Positions 28,413 to 36,875 of a DNA stretch of 64,000 nt are shown here, one piece after another. The notes beneath the pieces are model-generated. The model made no database searches, was not told the origin of the DNA, and saw nothing but the letters and a program-made list of their open reading frames with translations. How positions within the stretch are numbered: the first letter of the stretch is position 1; each line of letters starts with the position of its first letter. The stretch spans positions 62,001 through 126,000 of the forward strand of contig CAXXGE010000021.1 in the NCBI GenBank assembly GCA_963677915.2, in the 5' to 3' direction. Position numbers and translations under genes: made by a program. This stretch comes from G963677915 sp963677915 (GTDB lineage: Bacteria; Bacillota; Clostridia; Lachnospirales; Vallitaleaceae).

Positions 28413-29504
28413 ATGATGAATAACAGCAAACGGATATTAAAGGTGATTACAGCCCTGATTCTATCATTTACATTGATAGTGGGATGCGGTCAACAGAAGG
28501 CACCAGCCACTTCAACTGATTCGACAAAAGAAGAAACATCTACTTCAACTGATTCAGCAAAAGAAGAAGCATCAACTGACGAAATGAGTTCTGAAACATT
28601 TGAGTTGAAACTCGGACATATTATGACACCTGAACATCCTAACGGACTGGGCGCAGAAAAATTTGCCGAATTGGTGGAAGAGAAGACTGGTGGCAATGTT
28701 AAAGTTAGTGTATTCCCATCCTCTCAATTAGGTAATGAAAAAGATATCTTTGACGCAGTAGCTATGGGTATGGTTGATTTTGCTATTCTCGGTTATGGTG
28801 AACCTGCCAAGCGTTATGCACCTACATTGATTTTTGACGCACCTTTCCTTGCTGAAGACAGAGAGCATCTTGTCAGAATCTTCAATGATTCAATCGTTCA
28901 GGAAATCTTTGACGACATGGCGGCGGAAATTGATGTAAGAGCTATCGGACCATTCTACTATGGAACACGTTATTTGACCACTTCTGAGAAGGCAGTCCAT
29001 GGTCCTGAAGACCTTGAAGGCATGAAGATAAGAACTCCGGACCAACCACTTTATGTATCTACTATGAAAGCAATGGGTGGCACACCAGTGCCAATGGCAT
29101 TCCCTGAAGTATATCTTGCACTTCAACAAGGTGTCATCGATGGTCAAGAGAACCCGCCTGCTACCATTGCTACTAATAAATTCTATGAAGTACAGAGTTA
29201 TCTTATGAAGACAGCCCATATCATGGGTGGAAACTGTATCTATGTAAGCGAAGATACTATGTCAAAACTCCCTGCTGAATATCAAGAAGCAATTATTGAG
29301 GCAGGTAAAGAAGCTGCAGATTTTATTAATCAGACAGCATTTGAAGCAGAAGATATGTATCTAAAAGAGATTGAAGAGAATGGTGTTACAATTGTTGAAG
29401 ACGTCGATCGTGATGCATTTATTGCAGGAGCACAAGACCTCTATTCAGAGTATGAGAAGAAGTGGGGCGAAGGTCTTCTTGAGAAAATCAGAACAATCAA
29501 ATAA
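28413..29504 (+). CDS. dctP: TRAP transporter substrate-binding lipoprotein DctP (module 2)
   Basis: 363 residues. Lipobox LIVGCGQQ, then a low-complexity linker containing a repeated unit (TSTDSTKEE, TSTDSAKEE). DctP fold with KLGHIMTPEHPNGLGAEKF, SSQLGNEKDIFDAV, the clamp Arg in MKIRTPDQPLYV, and LQQGVIDGQENPP. Highly similar to the module-1 DctP, including the end (KKWGEGLLEKIR), so the two probably arose by duplication and bind related acids. TTGGAGG precedes the paired ATGs at 28413 and 28416. Confidence 0.9.
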   Translation: MMNNSKRILKVITALILSFTLIVGCGQQKAPATSTDSTKEETSTSTDSAKEEASTDEMSSETFELKLGHIMTPEHPNGLGAEKFAELVEEKTGGNVKVSVFPSSQLGNEKDIFDAVAMGMVDFAILGYGEPAKRYAPTLIFDAPFLAEDREHLVRIFNDSIVQEIFDDMAAEIDVRAIGPFYYGTRYLTTSEKAVHGPEDLEGMKIRTPDQPLYVSTMKAMGGTPVPMAFPEVYLALQQGVIDGQENPPATIATNKFYEVQSYLMKTAHIMGGNCIYVSEDTMSKLPAEYQEAIIEAGKEAADFINQTAFEAEDMYLKEIEENGVTIVEDVDRDAFIAGAQDLYSEYEKKWGEGLLEKIRTIK

Positions 29505-29510
29505 TACCGT

Positions 29511-29534
29511 TGCGGGGGCCGTACGGCCTCCGCA
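29511..29534 (+). other. Intercistronic hairpin dctP-dctQ (module 2)
   Basis: TGCGGGGGCC pairs with GGCCTCCGCA over a tiny loop; A6 follows rather than T6. It is in the same position as the hairpin at 18545-18581 in module 1, although the sequences differ, so the feature rather than the sequence is conserved. Confidence 0.65.
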
Positions 29535-29651
29535 AAAAACCTCATAACGAAGAATCCTGAATCATTCATGAAAGCAGTCCTGATGAAGACCAGGATATAT
29601 AGGTATACAGGTGATTTTCCTGAATGATCCAGGTAAAGGAGATGACATCCG

Positions 29652-30164
29652 TTGAAAATCAAAAAACTCATAAATATATACTCAAAGTATGAAGATATAG
29701 TTTTGATCACATGTCTTGGTATTATGGGTTTGGTACTTTTTGCACAGGTCCTATGGAGGTATTTTTTTAATACGCCAATCATGTGGAGCGAAGAGCTATC
29801 AAGATACTTGCAAATCTGGCTGACCTTCCTTGGTTTGGGATACGGTCTTAGACATGATTCACACATATCCATGGTACTCGTTTACAACAAACTGCCTGTA
29901 AAGATACAAAAATCTGTAACGATACTCACTGAAATTATAATGATAATATTGTTTGCCAGGTTCATCCCTGGTGCGTATAGATTTGTTATTGACCAGAATC
30001 AGATATTATCATCAGCAATGCAGATTCCTATGAGCTGGGTTTACTATGTTGGCCCACTTGGAGGTTTAGTATATTGTATCTATGCTCTAGGAAATATCTA
30101 TACGAACATTCTTGAGATTGTCGGTAAGAAACCGTTAAATAATGCTGGAGGAGGTTTGTCATGA
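29652..30164 (+). CDS. dctQ: TRAP transporter small permease DctQ (module 2)
   Basis: 170 residues, four membrane segments, signature MWSEELSRYLQIWLTFLGLG then RHDSHISMVLVYN. The start is TTG 29652: AAAGGAG lies about 10 bases before it and no in-frame ATG is near. The alternative ATG at 29642 is in another frame. It overlaps dctM by four bases. Confidence 0.86.
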   Translation: MKIKKLINIYSKYEDIVLITCLGIMGLVLFAQVLWRYFFNTPIMWSEELSRYLQIWLTFLGLGYGLRHDSHISMVLVYNKLPVKIQKSVTILTEIIMIILFARFIPGAYRFVIDQNQILSSAMQIPMSWVYYVGPLGGLVYCIYALGNIYTNILEIVGKKPLNNAGGGLS

Positions 30165-31429
30165 TTATTTTATTTGGAACTTTTGTTTTGTTCCTTGTGT
30201 TAGGTGTCCCTGTTGGGTTATGCATGTTTGGCAGTTCTATCATGTACATGATTGTAAATAATATACCACTTGAGATGGCTGCACAGAGAATGTTTGCTGG
30301 ACCGGATTCATTCCCGCTTCTAGCCGTGGCATTTTTCGTTCTTGCAGGAAATATCATGAATACCGGTGGTATTACCAGGAGGATCTTTAATTTCGCAGAC
30401 CATATAGTAGGCCACTTGACAGGCGGTCTTGCTCATACGAATGTTGTTGCTAGTATCATCTTCTCTGGTATGTCTGGATCAGCCATTGCGGATACAGGTG
30501 GCCTTGGAGCCATTGAGCTTCAGGCGATGAAAGAGGCTGATTATGATGAGGATTTCAGTCTGGCAGTAACAGGTGCCTCATCCATCATCGGACCGATTAT
30601 TCCACCAAGTGTTCCAATTGTTATCTTTGGTGTTGCATCAGGTGTTTCAATCGGACGGCTCTTTGCTGCCGGCGTCGTACCTGGAATCGCCTTAGGTCTG
30701 GCCATGTGTGTACTGAACTACTTCATCTGTAGGAAACGAGGATATATCAAGAGAGAGAAAGCCTCAATAAAAGAAATTGTTGTTGCTTTTGGAAGATCTT
30801 TCTTTTCGATCATTACGCCGTTCATTATCATGGGCGGTATTATACTCGGTATATTCACACCTACTGAAGCAGCTATTATCGCTGTATTCTATGCGTTGAC
30901 TCTTGGTTTTATCTACAAAGATATCAAAGTGAGACATATCCCACATTTTATGAAGGATACTCTGAATGTAACCGTTGGTGTGCTGTTCATCATCGCCAGT
31001 GCTACTTTGTTCTCATGGCTTTTAACGACTGCCCAAGTGCCTCAGACTCTTGCAGCAGGCTTTTTGAGCCTTACATCCAATAAATATGTGGCACTGCTTA
31101 TTATCAATATATTCCTGCTGCTGATTGGTTTGTTCATGGACATAACACCTGCCATCGTTATCATTACCCCAGTGCTGATGCCAGTTGTGTCCAGTATGGG
31201 TATTGATCCAGTCCACTTCGGTATCATAATGATTCTGAACCTTATGATTGGACTTATGACACCTCCTGTAGGAATGATCCTATATGTCCTTGCAAGTGTG
31301 GCGAAGGTGCCTTTTGAGAGAATAGCCAAGGCAATACTACCATATCTGGCAGTATGTGTATTCGTTCTATTGCTTGTCACTTACATTCCTGAAATAGTGA
31401 CATTCCTTCCGAATATGCTCTTTGACTAA
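30161..31429 (+). CDS. dctM: TRAP transporter large permease DctM (module 2)
   Basis: 422 residues, the same length as the module-1 DctM and close to it throughout: FPLLAVAFFVLAGNIMNTGG, SGMSGSAIADTGGLG, GASSIIGPIIPPSVPIVIFG, GIFTPTEAA, LMIGLMTPPVGMILYVL. Its ATG overlaps the dctQ stop (ATGA). A terminator follows at 31460. Confidence 0.92.
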   Translation: MIILFGTFVLFLVLGVPVGLCMFGSSIMYMIVNNIPLEMAAQRMFAGPDSFPLLAVAFFVLAGNIMNTGGITRRIFNFADHIVGHLTGGLAHTNVVASIIFSGMSGSAIADTGGLGAIELQAMKEADYDEDFSLAVTGASSIIGPIIPPSVPIVIFGVASGVSIGRLFAAGVVPGIALGLAMCVLNYFICRKRGYIKREKASIKEIVVAFGRSFFSIITPFIIMGGIILGIFTPTEAAIIAVFYALTLGFIYKDIKVRHIPHFMKDTLNVTVGVLFIIASATLFSWLLTTAQVPQTLAAGFLSLTSNKYVALLIINIFLLLIGLFMDITPAIVIITPVLMPVVSSMGIDPVHFGIIMILNLMIGLMTPPVGMILYVLASVAKVPFERIAKAILPYLAVCVFVLLLVTYIPEIVTFLPNMLFD

Positions 31430-31459
31430 ATATCGCGTCCTTAGCAACCGGGGATTATT

Positions 31460-31494
31460 AAAGGCAGAGTACTTATTCAGTATTCTGCCTTTTG
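31460..31494 (+). terminator. Terminator of module-2 TRAP operon
   Basis: AAAGGCAGAGTAC pairs with GTATTCTGCCTTT (13 bp) around a TTATTCA loop. The T-rich 3' arm ends in TTTTGG. Confidence 0.75.
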
Positions 31495-31546
31495 GAAGTA
31501 TATCGTTACGACTGTAAACAGGGAAATTTATCTAGGAGGTAAACAT

Positions 31547-32305
31547 GTGCAGGATAATATACTGCAAACTGTTAATAGATCACTTGTAGTATTGGAATTG
31601 TTAGGTGAGGCGCCAATGACAGCAACAGAAATTGGTAAGAAACTTAATCTAAACAAGACGACTACCCATCGGTTAATGATGACCTTGCTTTCTCGGGGTT
31701 TTATAGAGCGTAGAGAAGGTACTGGAGTTTATGAGATTGGACTTAAGTTAATCGAACTGTGTAGCATCCGTCAAAATATGATTGAACTTAAGACAGAGGC
31801 AGATCCTTTTCTTAGAAAGCTGGCGAACAAAACTAATCAGACTGTACAATTGGCTATACTGGACAATGATGAGGTTGTGATTATTGCAAGAATAGAAAGA
31901 TTCACGTCTATTCATCTTTTCACACAGATTGGCAAACGCATACCGATTTACTGTTCTGCTGAGGGCAAGTCATTGGTTATGGATATGGACGATGCTGCTA
32001 TTGAGACTATGTTGGATGAACGAACTTTCCAGTCATTTACCAGAAAGACACCTATAACAATTGAAGCTGTTCAAAAAGATATACAGTTTGGAAGATTGAA
32101 CGGTTATACAATTGCCAATGAGGAACATGAAGTGGGTTTACTTTGTGTAGCTGTACCAATTAGGGACTACAGTGGACAAATCATAGCTACAATATCATTA
32201 ACAGGATTTGAAAGATATCTAATCGAGGAGTCAGAAAATAATCTGATAGAGGAACTGAAAAAAACAGCATCATATATCTCCAAACGGATGGGTTACATAC
32301 ATTGA
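31547..32305 (+). CDS. IclR-family transcriptional regulator
   Basis: 252 residues. N-terminal winged HTH (NRSLVVLELLGEAPMTATEI then KLNLNKTTTHRLMMTLLSRG) and C-terminal IclR effector domain (QTVQLAILDNDEVVIIARIE, IPIYCSAEGKSLVMDM, GLLCVAVPIRDYSGQIIATI). The start is GTG 31547, seven bases after TAGGAGG; the ATG two bases earlier is out of frame. It stands alone at the end of the TRAP/CoA region. IclR proteins often control acid catabolism, so it may regulate one of the neighbouring operons. Confidence 0.9.
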   Translation: MQDNILQTVNRSLVVLELLGEAPMTATEIGKKLNLNKTTTHRLMMTLLSRGFIERREGTGVYEIGLKLIELCSIRQNMIELKTEADPFLRKLANKTNQTVQLAILDNDEVVIIARIERFTSIHLFTQIGKRIPIYCSAEGKSLVMDMDDAAIETMLDERTFQSFTRKTPITIEAVQKDIQFGRLNGYTIANEEHEVGLLCVAVPIRDYSGQIIATISLTGFERYLIEESENNLIEELKKTASYISKRMGYIH

Positions 32306-32380
32306 TTGCCTTAACTCTAAGTTGTTGGAATACAGTCTGAAAATTGAATCAAAGAACCAAAAAATAAATGTTGATCACAG

Positions 32381-32618
32381 ATGGATTTTATTATTCATGT
32401 TGCCAAAATCATCACCATTGGCGGTTTTGACATATGGATATCGGAAACATCCTGGGCGGCACGATCATCATGGGGCTGTACAATAACTTGCCGTGGTTTT
32501 TGAAAATCGGCATACCTGTCGCGCTGCACGGTTATTTCGACATATTCGCGGGCGCGTGCTGCAGGCGTTCATTTTCACCATGCTCAGCATGACGTTCGTA
32601 TCGATCGCCATGGATTAA
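32381..32618 (+). pseudogene. atpB: atpB (F-ATPase subunit a) remnant
   Basis: The first two dozen residues (MDFIIHVAKIITIGGFDIWI) look like the start of subunit a. They are joined to the C-terminal end in another frame (NILGGTIIMGLYNNLPWFLK, then GVLQAFIFTMLSMTFVSIAM). A further 2-base insertion lies near 32552. About 80 of some 230 residues remain. The essential Arg region is among the lost segments. Confidence 0.75.
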
Positions 32619-32660
32619 AAGGTAATACACGTACCAGCAATAATTCAAGGAGGAAAATTC

Positions 32661-32920
32661 ATGGAACATATTGATGGAAGAGCTTTGATTCTAGGTATTT
32701 CAGCAATAGGTGCCGGGTTTGCCATGATAGCAGGGATCGGTCCGGGAATCGGATAGGGATTGGCAGCGGGCAAAAGCTCTGAGGCAGTCGGGAAACGCCC
32801 CGAACTGCAAAGCTCGATCATAAGGACGATGCTGCTCGGGCAGGCGGTTGCCCAGACAACAGGTATCTACGGCTTGATCATTGCGATCATCCTGCTGTTC
32901 GCCAATCCGCTTGACTGGAA
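32661..32920 (+). pseudogene. atpE: atpE (F-ATPase subunit c) with in-frame stop and lost ion carboxylate
   Basis: AAGGAGG and ATG are intact and the hairpin protein reads to NPL. Codon 32 is TAG (32754-32756) where Na+-type c subunits have Gln32. At residue 65 the ion-binding Glu is Gln (LLGQAVAQTTGIYG, codon CAG at 32853-32855); the other Na+ motif residues (Val63, Thr66, Thr67, Tyr70) are kept. So it descends from a Na+-ATPase c subunit and cannot work. The 3' end is fused to atpF. Confidence 0.8.
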
Positions 32921-33085
32921 TGCTATTAACGGCAACTGCAGATACAGCCCGTATCCTGGGTTTTGACCTGCAGCTGCTGGTTCAGATGGTAATACAAGGC
33001 GTGACGGCTCTTGCTCTCTTCAATATTTTAGGACGCTTGATGTTCAAGCCGGTCCGCGGCATGCTGAAAAAACGAAGACGGAACA
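32920..33085 (+). pseudogene. atpF: atpF (F-ATPase subunit b) N-terminal stub
   Basis: MLLTATADTARILGFDLQLL, then a membrane helix (VQMVIQGVTALALFNILG) and RLMFKPVRGMLKKRR. This is the membrane anchor of subunit b; the long stalk helix is gone. The frame passes straight into the start of atpD, implying one deletion that removed the rest of atpF plus atpH, atpA and atpG. Confidence 0.75.
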
Positions 33086-34290
33086 GTATAAAAATCACTC
33101 AGATCATCGGTGCCGTACTCGACATCCAGTTTGAATCAAACAGGCTCCCTGCCCTGTAAAATGCCATTTCCGTAGAACGTGAAAACGAGGTGCCTCTTAT
33201 TCTGGAGGTCGCCCAGCATCTTGGAGACGATGTGGTCCGCTGCATCTCGATGGGTGCCACGGATGGCTTGAGAAGAGGCATGAAGGCGGTCGATACTGGA
33301 AGTCCGATCAAGGTACCGGTTGGTGAGAAGACACTGGGACGCATCTTCAGTGTGACAGGCCGGGTCATCGACCAGAAGGAAGCGCCTGAGACCGAAACGA
33401 CGTGGTCCATCCACCGTCCGGCTCCGAAGTTCGAGGAGCAGGCGACGGAAGCTGAAATCCTGGAGACAGGCATCAAGGTCGTCGACCTTTTGTGCCCGTA
33501 CCAAAGACCGTCCTGATCCAGGAGCTGATCCGGAACATAGCGACAGAGCACGGCGGCTATTCCGTCTTCACAGGCGTTGGAGAGCGTACCCGTGAAGGGA
33601 ACGACCTCTACCACGAGATGCAGGAATCCGGCGTTATCGACAAGACGACAATGGTGTTCGGACAGATGAACGAGCCGCCCGGAGCGCGTATGCGTGTCGG
33701 CCTGACCGGCCTTACGATGGTGGAGTACTTCCGTGATGAAGGCGGTAGGGACGTGCTGCTCTTCATCGACAACATCTTTCGTTTCACCCAGGCGGGATCC
33801 GAGGGATCGGCCCTGCTTAGACGTGTACCGAGTGCCGTCGGCTACAAGCCGACACTGGCCACGGAGATGGGCCTTCTCCAGGAGCGTATCACCTCCACGA
33901 AGAAGGGTTCCATCACATCGGTTCAGGCCGTCTACGTGCCTGCCGATGACCTGACTGACCCAGCACCTGCAACGACCTTCGCCCATCTGGATGCGACGAC
34001 GGTTCTTTCCCGTTCCATCGTCGAGCTGGGCATCTACCCTGCCGTCGACCCGCTCGACTCCACATCCAGGATCCTGGATCCGAAGATCGTCGGGGAAGAG
34101 CATTACGAGGTGGCCCGCGGGGTGCAGGCGATCCTTCAGAGGAACAAGGAGCTGCAGGACATCATCGCCATCCTGGGTATGGACGAGCTTTCCGAAGAGG
34201 ACAAGCTGCTCGTGTCAAGAGCCAGGAAGATCCAGCGTTTCCTTTCCCAGCCGTTCTTCGTTGCGGAGAGCTTCACCGGCATGGAAGGGA
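33086..34290 (+). pseudogene. atpD: atpD (F-ATPase subunit beta) with Walker A deleted
   Basis: Reads from KITQIIGAVLDIQFESNRLP to AESFTGMEGK, with near-perfect beta-subunit blocks (VFTGVGERTREGNDLYHEM, LLFIDNIFRFTQAGSE, RRVPSAVGYKPTLATEMG). Lesions: TAA at 33157-33159; loss with a frameshift of about 17 residues between VVDLLCPY and KTVLIQEL, removing the GGAGVGKT phosphate loop; and no C-terminal 30 residues, replaced by trkA sequence. Non-functional. GC is higher than in the flanking TRAP genes. Confidence 0.85.
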
Positions 34291-34291
34291 A

Positions 34292-34948
34292 ATGGGAAAG
34301 AAACTGGCTTCCGCCATGCTGAACGGAGAAATCGAAGTTACCATCATCGATCAAAATGCGAGCCTGCTGGAACATCTTGTAGGACACATAGATGTACTGA
34401 CAGTGCACGCCAGCGGTACGGATGTCGCGGTCTTGGAGGAACTGAACATAGCCAGCTACGATCTGACGATTGCAGTCACCGGCAATGACGATACAAACGT
34501 ACTTATCAGCTCGCTGGCAAAGAAGCTGGGCTGCAAGCGGACGGTCGCAAGGATAAGGAACCCGGAATATTCAAAGCAGCTTCCCGAAAACACGCTGGTC
34601 ATCCACGGCCAAGGCATCGACATGACCATCAACCCGATGAACATCACCGCATCGAACATCCTGAAATACATCAGGGGCGGGAAAGTCGTCTCCGTCTCGC
34701 TGCTTCTGGACGGCCAAGCCGAAGTGACCGAAATCATCGCTTCAGAGAAACTGGAGATCCTGAACAAGCCGCTGAAAAAACTGAATCTGCCAAAGAGCAT
34801 CATCATCGGGGCCATCGTTCATGGCAGCGAAGTCATCATTCCAAACGGCGATTCGAAAATACATGCAGGCGACAGGTTCGTCGTCTTCTCGCTGCTGTCG
34901 GAAGTACCTGCACTGGAAAAATTCTTTAAGCTGAAGGATGGTCGCTGA
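34292..34948 (+). pseudogene. trkA: trkA (K+ uptake RCK protein), 5'-truncated
   Basis: 218 codons are open. Blocks match TrkA: MGKKLASAMLNGEIEVTIID, LTIAVTGNDDTNVLISSLAK, TVARIRNPEYSKQLPE, and a C-terminal RCK_C domain (GAIVHGSEVIIPNGDSKIHA). The first strand and the GxGxxG part of the NAD site are missing, replaced by the end of atpD. Homology starts exactly at the join. A GAAGGGAA lies before ATG 34292, so a shortened protein could still be made. It overlaps trkH by one base. Function is doubtful because the nucleotide site is incomplete. Confidence 0.7.
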
Positions 34949-36384
34949 TGAAATCGAAACTGGTATTCAAAATAATGGGCTATCTCCTGCTGCTTCTGGC
35001 AGTCAGCATGATTCCCCCATTCCTCATCGCACTGTTCACCGGACAGGACGACATGATGGCCTTCCTGATCAGCATAGCGGTCACCGCTGTGACAGGGTTT
35101 GTCCTGATGCGCATAAAGATCGATGAGAAGTCAACGGTAAAGAACCGTGAAGGCCTTGCCATCGTCACCTTCGGCTGGCTGTTCGCCTCCATCTTCGGGG
35201 CTTTGCCCTTCTTCATATCGGGATACATACCCAGCTACATCGATGCCTTCTTCGAGACCGTGTCCGGCTTCACCACAACGGGAGCCACCATCCTGACGGA
35301 TATCGAAGTGCTGCCGATGGGCCTTTTGTTCTGGCGCTCCTTCGCCCACTGGATCGGCGGCATGGGCATCCTGGTTGTCGCCGTCGCCATCCTTCAGATG
35401 GTGGGGTCGAGCGGCTTCCACATCTTCAAGGCGGAGAGTCCCGGGCCCATCGCGGACAAGATAGCGCCCCGCATCAAGGATACGGCCAAGATCCTTTACA
35501 CCGCCTATGTGGCCATTACACTGCTGGAATTCGTGCTCCTTATGTTCGGCGGCATGAGCGCCTATGAATCGGCGATACATACCCTCGGTACGGGTGGCTT
35601 CTCGACAAGGAATGCCAGCATCGGCGCTTTCAACAGCTCCTACATCACCATCGTCATATCCATATTCATGATCATGTCGGGTGTGAACTTCTCGCTGTAC
35701 TATCTGATTTTCAAAAGGAAATTCAGGGACGTCTACAAGAACAGCGAACTCAGGCTTTACCTGGGCGTCATCCTCGCATCGACAATCGCCATCGCCATCA
35801 ACACCAACGCGACAGTCTATGCCAACTGGTTCGAATCGTTCAAGCATGCGCTGTTCCAGGTCAGTTCCCTTGTGACCACCACCGGCTATACCTCCTTCGA
35901 CTACGAGCAGTGGGACACTTTCTCACAGGCCATCCTTTTCATGCTCATGTTCGTCGGAGGCAGTGCAGGCTCCACCGGCGGATCAATCAAGGTCATCCGG
36001 ATCCTGGCACTGATCAAGCTGGTGAAAAGGGAATTCATCAAGATCCTCCATCCGCGTTCGGTCGTCACAGTGAAAATAGACGGACAGGCAATGGCCGACG
36101 ACACCCTGATGAACATAGCGAGTTTCTTCATGCTGTATATGATGATCTTCATCTTCGGTTCGATCATCGTAGCCACAGAAGGGGTCGGCCTTAGCGGCGC
36201 GGCAAGTTCCGTGGCAGCGACCCTGGGCAACATCGGTCCCGGTTTTGGATTCGTAGGACCGACGCAGACCTATGCAGCCTTCTCGTCGCCTATCAAGCTG
36301 CTGCTGTCCTTCTTCATGATACTGGGAAGACTGGAACTGTTCACTGTACTGGCGCTGTTGACGCCTAAGTTCTGGAGAGCTTAG
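34948..36384 (+). CDS. trkH: Trk potassium uptake channel TrkH/KtrB
   Basis: 478 residues, about ten membrane segments with four selectivity-loop repeats: FFETVSGFTTTGATIL, AIHTLGTGGFSTRNAS, VSSLVTTTGYTSFDYE and ATLGNIGPGFGFVGP. The linker FVGGSAGSTGGSIKVIRIL is typical of the family. It is intact and overlaps trkA by one base (TGATG). K+ transport would normally need the RCK partner encoded by the damaged gene just upstream, unless another TrkA exists. Confidence 0.9.
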   Translation: MKSKLVFKIMGYLLLLLAVSMIPPFLIALFTGQDDMMAFLISIAVTAVTGFVLMRIKIDEKSTVKNREGLAIVTFGWLFASIFGALPFFISGYIPSYIDAFFETVSGFTTTGATILTDIEVLPMGLLFWRSFAHWIGGMGILVVAVAILQMVGSSGFHIFKAESPGPIADKIAPRIKDTAKILYTAYVAITLLEFVLLMFGGMSAYESAIHTLGTGGFSTRNASIGAFNSSYITIVISIFMIMSGVNFSLYYLIFKRKFRDVYKNSELRLYLGVILASTIAIAINTNATVYANWFESFKHALFQVSSLVTTTGYTSFDYEQWDTFSQAILFMLMFVGGSAGSTGGSIKVIRILALIKLVKREFIKILHPRSVVTVKIDGQAMADDTLMNIASFFMLYMMIFIFGSIIVATEGVGLSGAASSVAATLGNIGPGFGFVGPTQTYAAFSSPIKLLLSFFMILGRLELFTVLALLTPKFWRA

Positions 36385-36460
36385 TATAGGCCACTCAAAA
36401 GCTTTGGCAGTAGACAGACCAGCCGCGTAAGATTACAATAAGTCCTAGGAGGACTTGCCT

Positions 36461-36829
36461 ATGACTTACGAAGAATTTGTTGATTTCGTCGAATGCATCG
36501 TGGCCAACGAGGTGCCGGCTGAATTGCTGGAAGAACTCAATGGCGGTGTTCAGACGAGTGAAAAACTTATGCGAGACACGGACGAAAAGAATTTCATGGT
36601 GTTTGGCCATTATATACGGGACAATCTTGGAAAACGTGTCATGCTTTATTATGGCACATTCCTTCATTTCTATGAGAACAAGCCTGTGGAACGTTGGGAA
36701 CGTGAAGTGCTGAAGGTAATCAAGCACGAGCTGCGCCATCATATAGAAGCCAGGGCCGGCCAGGAAGACCTGGCCAGACTCGAGAGATGGGAAAAGGAAC
36801 AGAGAAAACGGAAAAGAAGGAAGAAATAG
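36461..36829 (+). CDS. Zincin-like metallopeptidase family protein (PF06262-like)
   Basis: 122 residues. The start MTYEEFVDFVECIVANEVPA followed by LLEELNGGVQ is typical of this short family, and VIKHELRHHIEARAG contains an HExxH zinc motif (HELRH). The C-terminus is a very basic, charged helix. AGGAGG lies nine bases before ATG 36461. Substrates of the family are unknown. It is a single gene closed by a bidirectional terminator. Confidence 0.78.
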   Translation: MTYEEFVDFVECIVANEVPAELLEELNGGVQTSEKLMRDTDEKNFMVFGHYIRDNLGKRVMLYYGTFLHFYENKPVERWEREVLKVIKHELRHHIEARAGQEDLARLERWEKEQRKRKRRKK

Positions 36830-36831
36830 TG

Positions 36832-36867
36832 AAAGCACTGTTGGCGAATCTGTCAACAGTGCTTTTC
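36832..36867. terminator. Bidirectional terminator
   Basis: AAAGCACTGTTG/CAACAGTGCTTT stem with a GCGAATCTGT loop, TTTTCT tail on the plus strand and an A-rich 5' side. It serves the metallopeptidase gene and the convergent MATE gene. Confidence 0.88.
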
Positions 36868-36875
36868 TAAATGGA

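Noticed and set aside
33099..34103. 334-codon open frame antisense to the atpD remnant
   Set aside because: The plus strand carries near-perfect ATPase beta-subunit sequence; the antisense frame is a by-product of GC-rich codons.
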